NCBI GenBank assembly: GCA_947381875.1
Contig: CANCXY010000239.1
Span: 1 to 5,158 of the forward strand
Source of the DNA: an uncultured Clostridia bacterium
Lineage (GTDB): Bacteria; Bacillota; Clostridia; Oscillospirales; Ruminococcaceae
Direction: 5' to 3'
Length of the DNA: 5,158 nucleotides
The stretch's first letter is position 1. Every line of letters begins with the position of its first letter. The translations under genes and the position numbers were made by a program. Positions 4,488-5,158 of the stretch are shown here, in pieces. The notes beneath the pieces are model-generated. The model did no database searches. It had not been told where the DNA came from and saw nothing but the letters and a program-made list of their open reading frames with translations.

Positions 4488-5158
4488 ATGGAGACAGAAG
4501 CCGCGGCAGAGGCCAAACGTCAGAAAGCCTTGGAGTGCCTGCGCCTGATGCGCCCGATGGACGATGATTTCATGCGGTGCATGGTCAAGGACAACCTCCC
4601 ACTGGTGCAGGAGATGCTGCGAATCATCATGGGCAAGCCGGATTTAGTCATTATCCGGTGCGAGACGCAAAAGGACTTGAAACGCCTGGGCGGTGCGCGT
4701 TCCATCTGTCTGGACGCTTACGGGAAAGATTCGGAAAACAAAAAGTACGATGTAGAAGTGGAGAAAAGCGGGAAAGGCGCGGACCCGCACCGAGGACGGT
4801 ACTATTCCAGCGTGATAGATATCGAGAACCTGGATGCCGGTCAGGAGTTCACGGAGCTGCCGGAGACCTATACCATCTTTATCACGGAAAAGGATATTTA
4901 TGGCCTGGGTGATCCCATTTATCGGATTGAGCGCATGAATTTGAACACGCGCAAGCCCTATGGGGACGGCCAGCACATCCTCTATGTGAACGGGGAATAT
5001 GAGAGCGATTCGGATATCGGGAAGCTGATGCACGATTTCAGGTGCAGCAACGCAGATGATATGCAGTTGCCGCTGATGAAGAAACGGGCGAAGTACTTGA
5101 AAGAAAATCCAAAGGGGGTAAGCGAAATGTGTAAGGTACTCGAAGATATGTGCAATGA
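4488..5158 (+). CDS. Rpn/PD-(D/E)XK nuclease family putative transposase, copy 2 (3' partial)
   Basis: This paralogue of the gene at 2885-3694 is open for 223 codons and runs off the right edge. The ATG at 4488 has AAGGTGAT 4-11 nt upstream, a better ribosome site than in copy 1. The same nuclease core is present: D76 in CLDAYG and E90 in YDVEVEK, again with Glu instead of the usual Gln at position 92. Residues 78-133 are identical to copy 1 because the underlying 170 nt are identical, whereas flanking parts differ (for example residue 12 Gln for Trp, and YRIERMNL for YPIERINL). No frameshift or stop is seen. The partly independent divergence with an intact frame in both copies suggests both have been under selection. 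The C-terminal domain cannot be judged because only the first residues after Met214 are in the window. Confidence 0.85.
   Translation, partial: METEAAAEAKRQKALECLRLMRPMDDDFMRCMVKDNLPLVQEMLRIIMGKPDLVIIRCETQKDLKRLGGARSICLDAYGKDSENKKYDVEVEKSGKGADPHRGRYYSSVIDIENLDAGQEFTELPETYTIFITEKDIYGLGDPIYRIERMNLNTRKPYGDGQHILYVNGEYESDSDIGKLMHDFRCSNADDMQLPLMKKRAKYLKENPKGVSEMCKVLEDMCN
5127..5158 (+). CDS. Candidate nested C-terminal peptide inside Rpn copy 2 (partial)
   Basis: The internal in-frame ATG at 5127 (Met214 of copy 2) has the same AAGGGGGT element 8 nt upstream as in copy 1. After the start the sequence diverges at once (MCKVLEDM against MCKLIEDM). If both internal starts are used, each nuclease would have its own diverging C-terminal partner. 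Only 10 codons are visible. The evidence is positional and inferential. Confidence 0.28.
   Translation, partial: MCKVLEDMCN

Larger units (their letters stand above)
4407..5158 (+). repeat. Paralogous repeat, copy 2 (continues past window)
   Basis: This is the partner of 2804-3555, offset 1603 nt without gaps. The sharp left boundary at GATGCTTCAC follows the GH31 terminator by 24 nt. The perfectly identical blocks are 4719-4888 (170 nt) and 5089-5131 (43 nt). The right boundary is outside the window. Confidence 0.9.

Overview
This is a moderately GC-rich window with Shine-Dalgarno-led, tightly packed genes. Protein styles point to a gut-type Clostridia host (Oscillospiraceae/Ruminococcaceae-like): a Fe-S DinG-like helicase, a stand-alone resolvase-like domain, and PD-(D/E)XK 'Rpn/transposase' family genes. 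No rRNA, tRNA or CRISPR array is visible. The taxonomic guess is inference from protein style, not from a marker gene.

Left part (1-2798) looks like an accessory operon of an integrated or conjugative element. After about 300 nt with no recognised gene comes a perfect Shine-Dalgarno (309-317). It leads a DinG/XPD-type helicase whose reading frame is open from 323, but the well-spaced start position reads TAG, so the start appears damaged or non-canonical. The helicase stop overlaps the ribosome site of a 147-residue resolvase-N-domain protein that seems to lack key catalytic residues. The stop of that gene overlaps (ATGA) the start of a 38-residue probable membrane peptide. All three are on the + strand and look co-transcribed and translationally coupled.

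Right part (2804-5158) holds two paralogous Rpn-family nuclease genes in tandem orientation, 1603 nt apart. Each has its own near-identical promoter and leader. The alignment is ungapped from 2804/4407 to the window end. Divergence is about 12 % in the N-terminal part, but a 170-nt tract (3116-3285 = 4719-4888) is perfectly identical, which suggests gene conversion. A second identical block (3486-3528 = 5089-5131) covers an internal in-frame ATG with a purine-rich ribosome-site-like element. That start would yield a 56-residue C-terminal peptide, like the intragenic antitoxins described for E. coli Rpn proteins. This nested arrangement is the most interesting candidate system in the window.

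Between the two Rpn genes (3829-4326) lies a scar made of two gene remnants. One is an internally deleted AraC-family regulator on the minus strand. The other is the C-terminal end of a glycoside hydrolase family 31 enzyme on the plus strand. Their orientation suggests a formerly divergent regulator/enzyme pair whose 5' halves have been lost. Terminator-like hairpins close the first Rpn gene (3710-3753) and the GH31 remnant (4333-4382).
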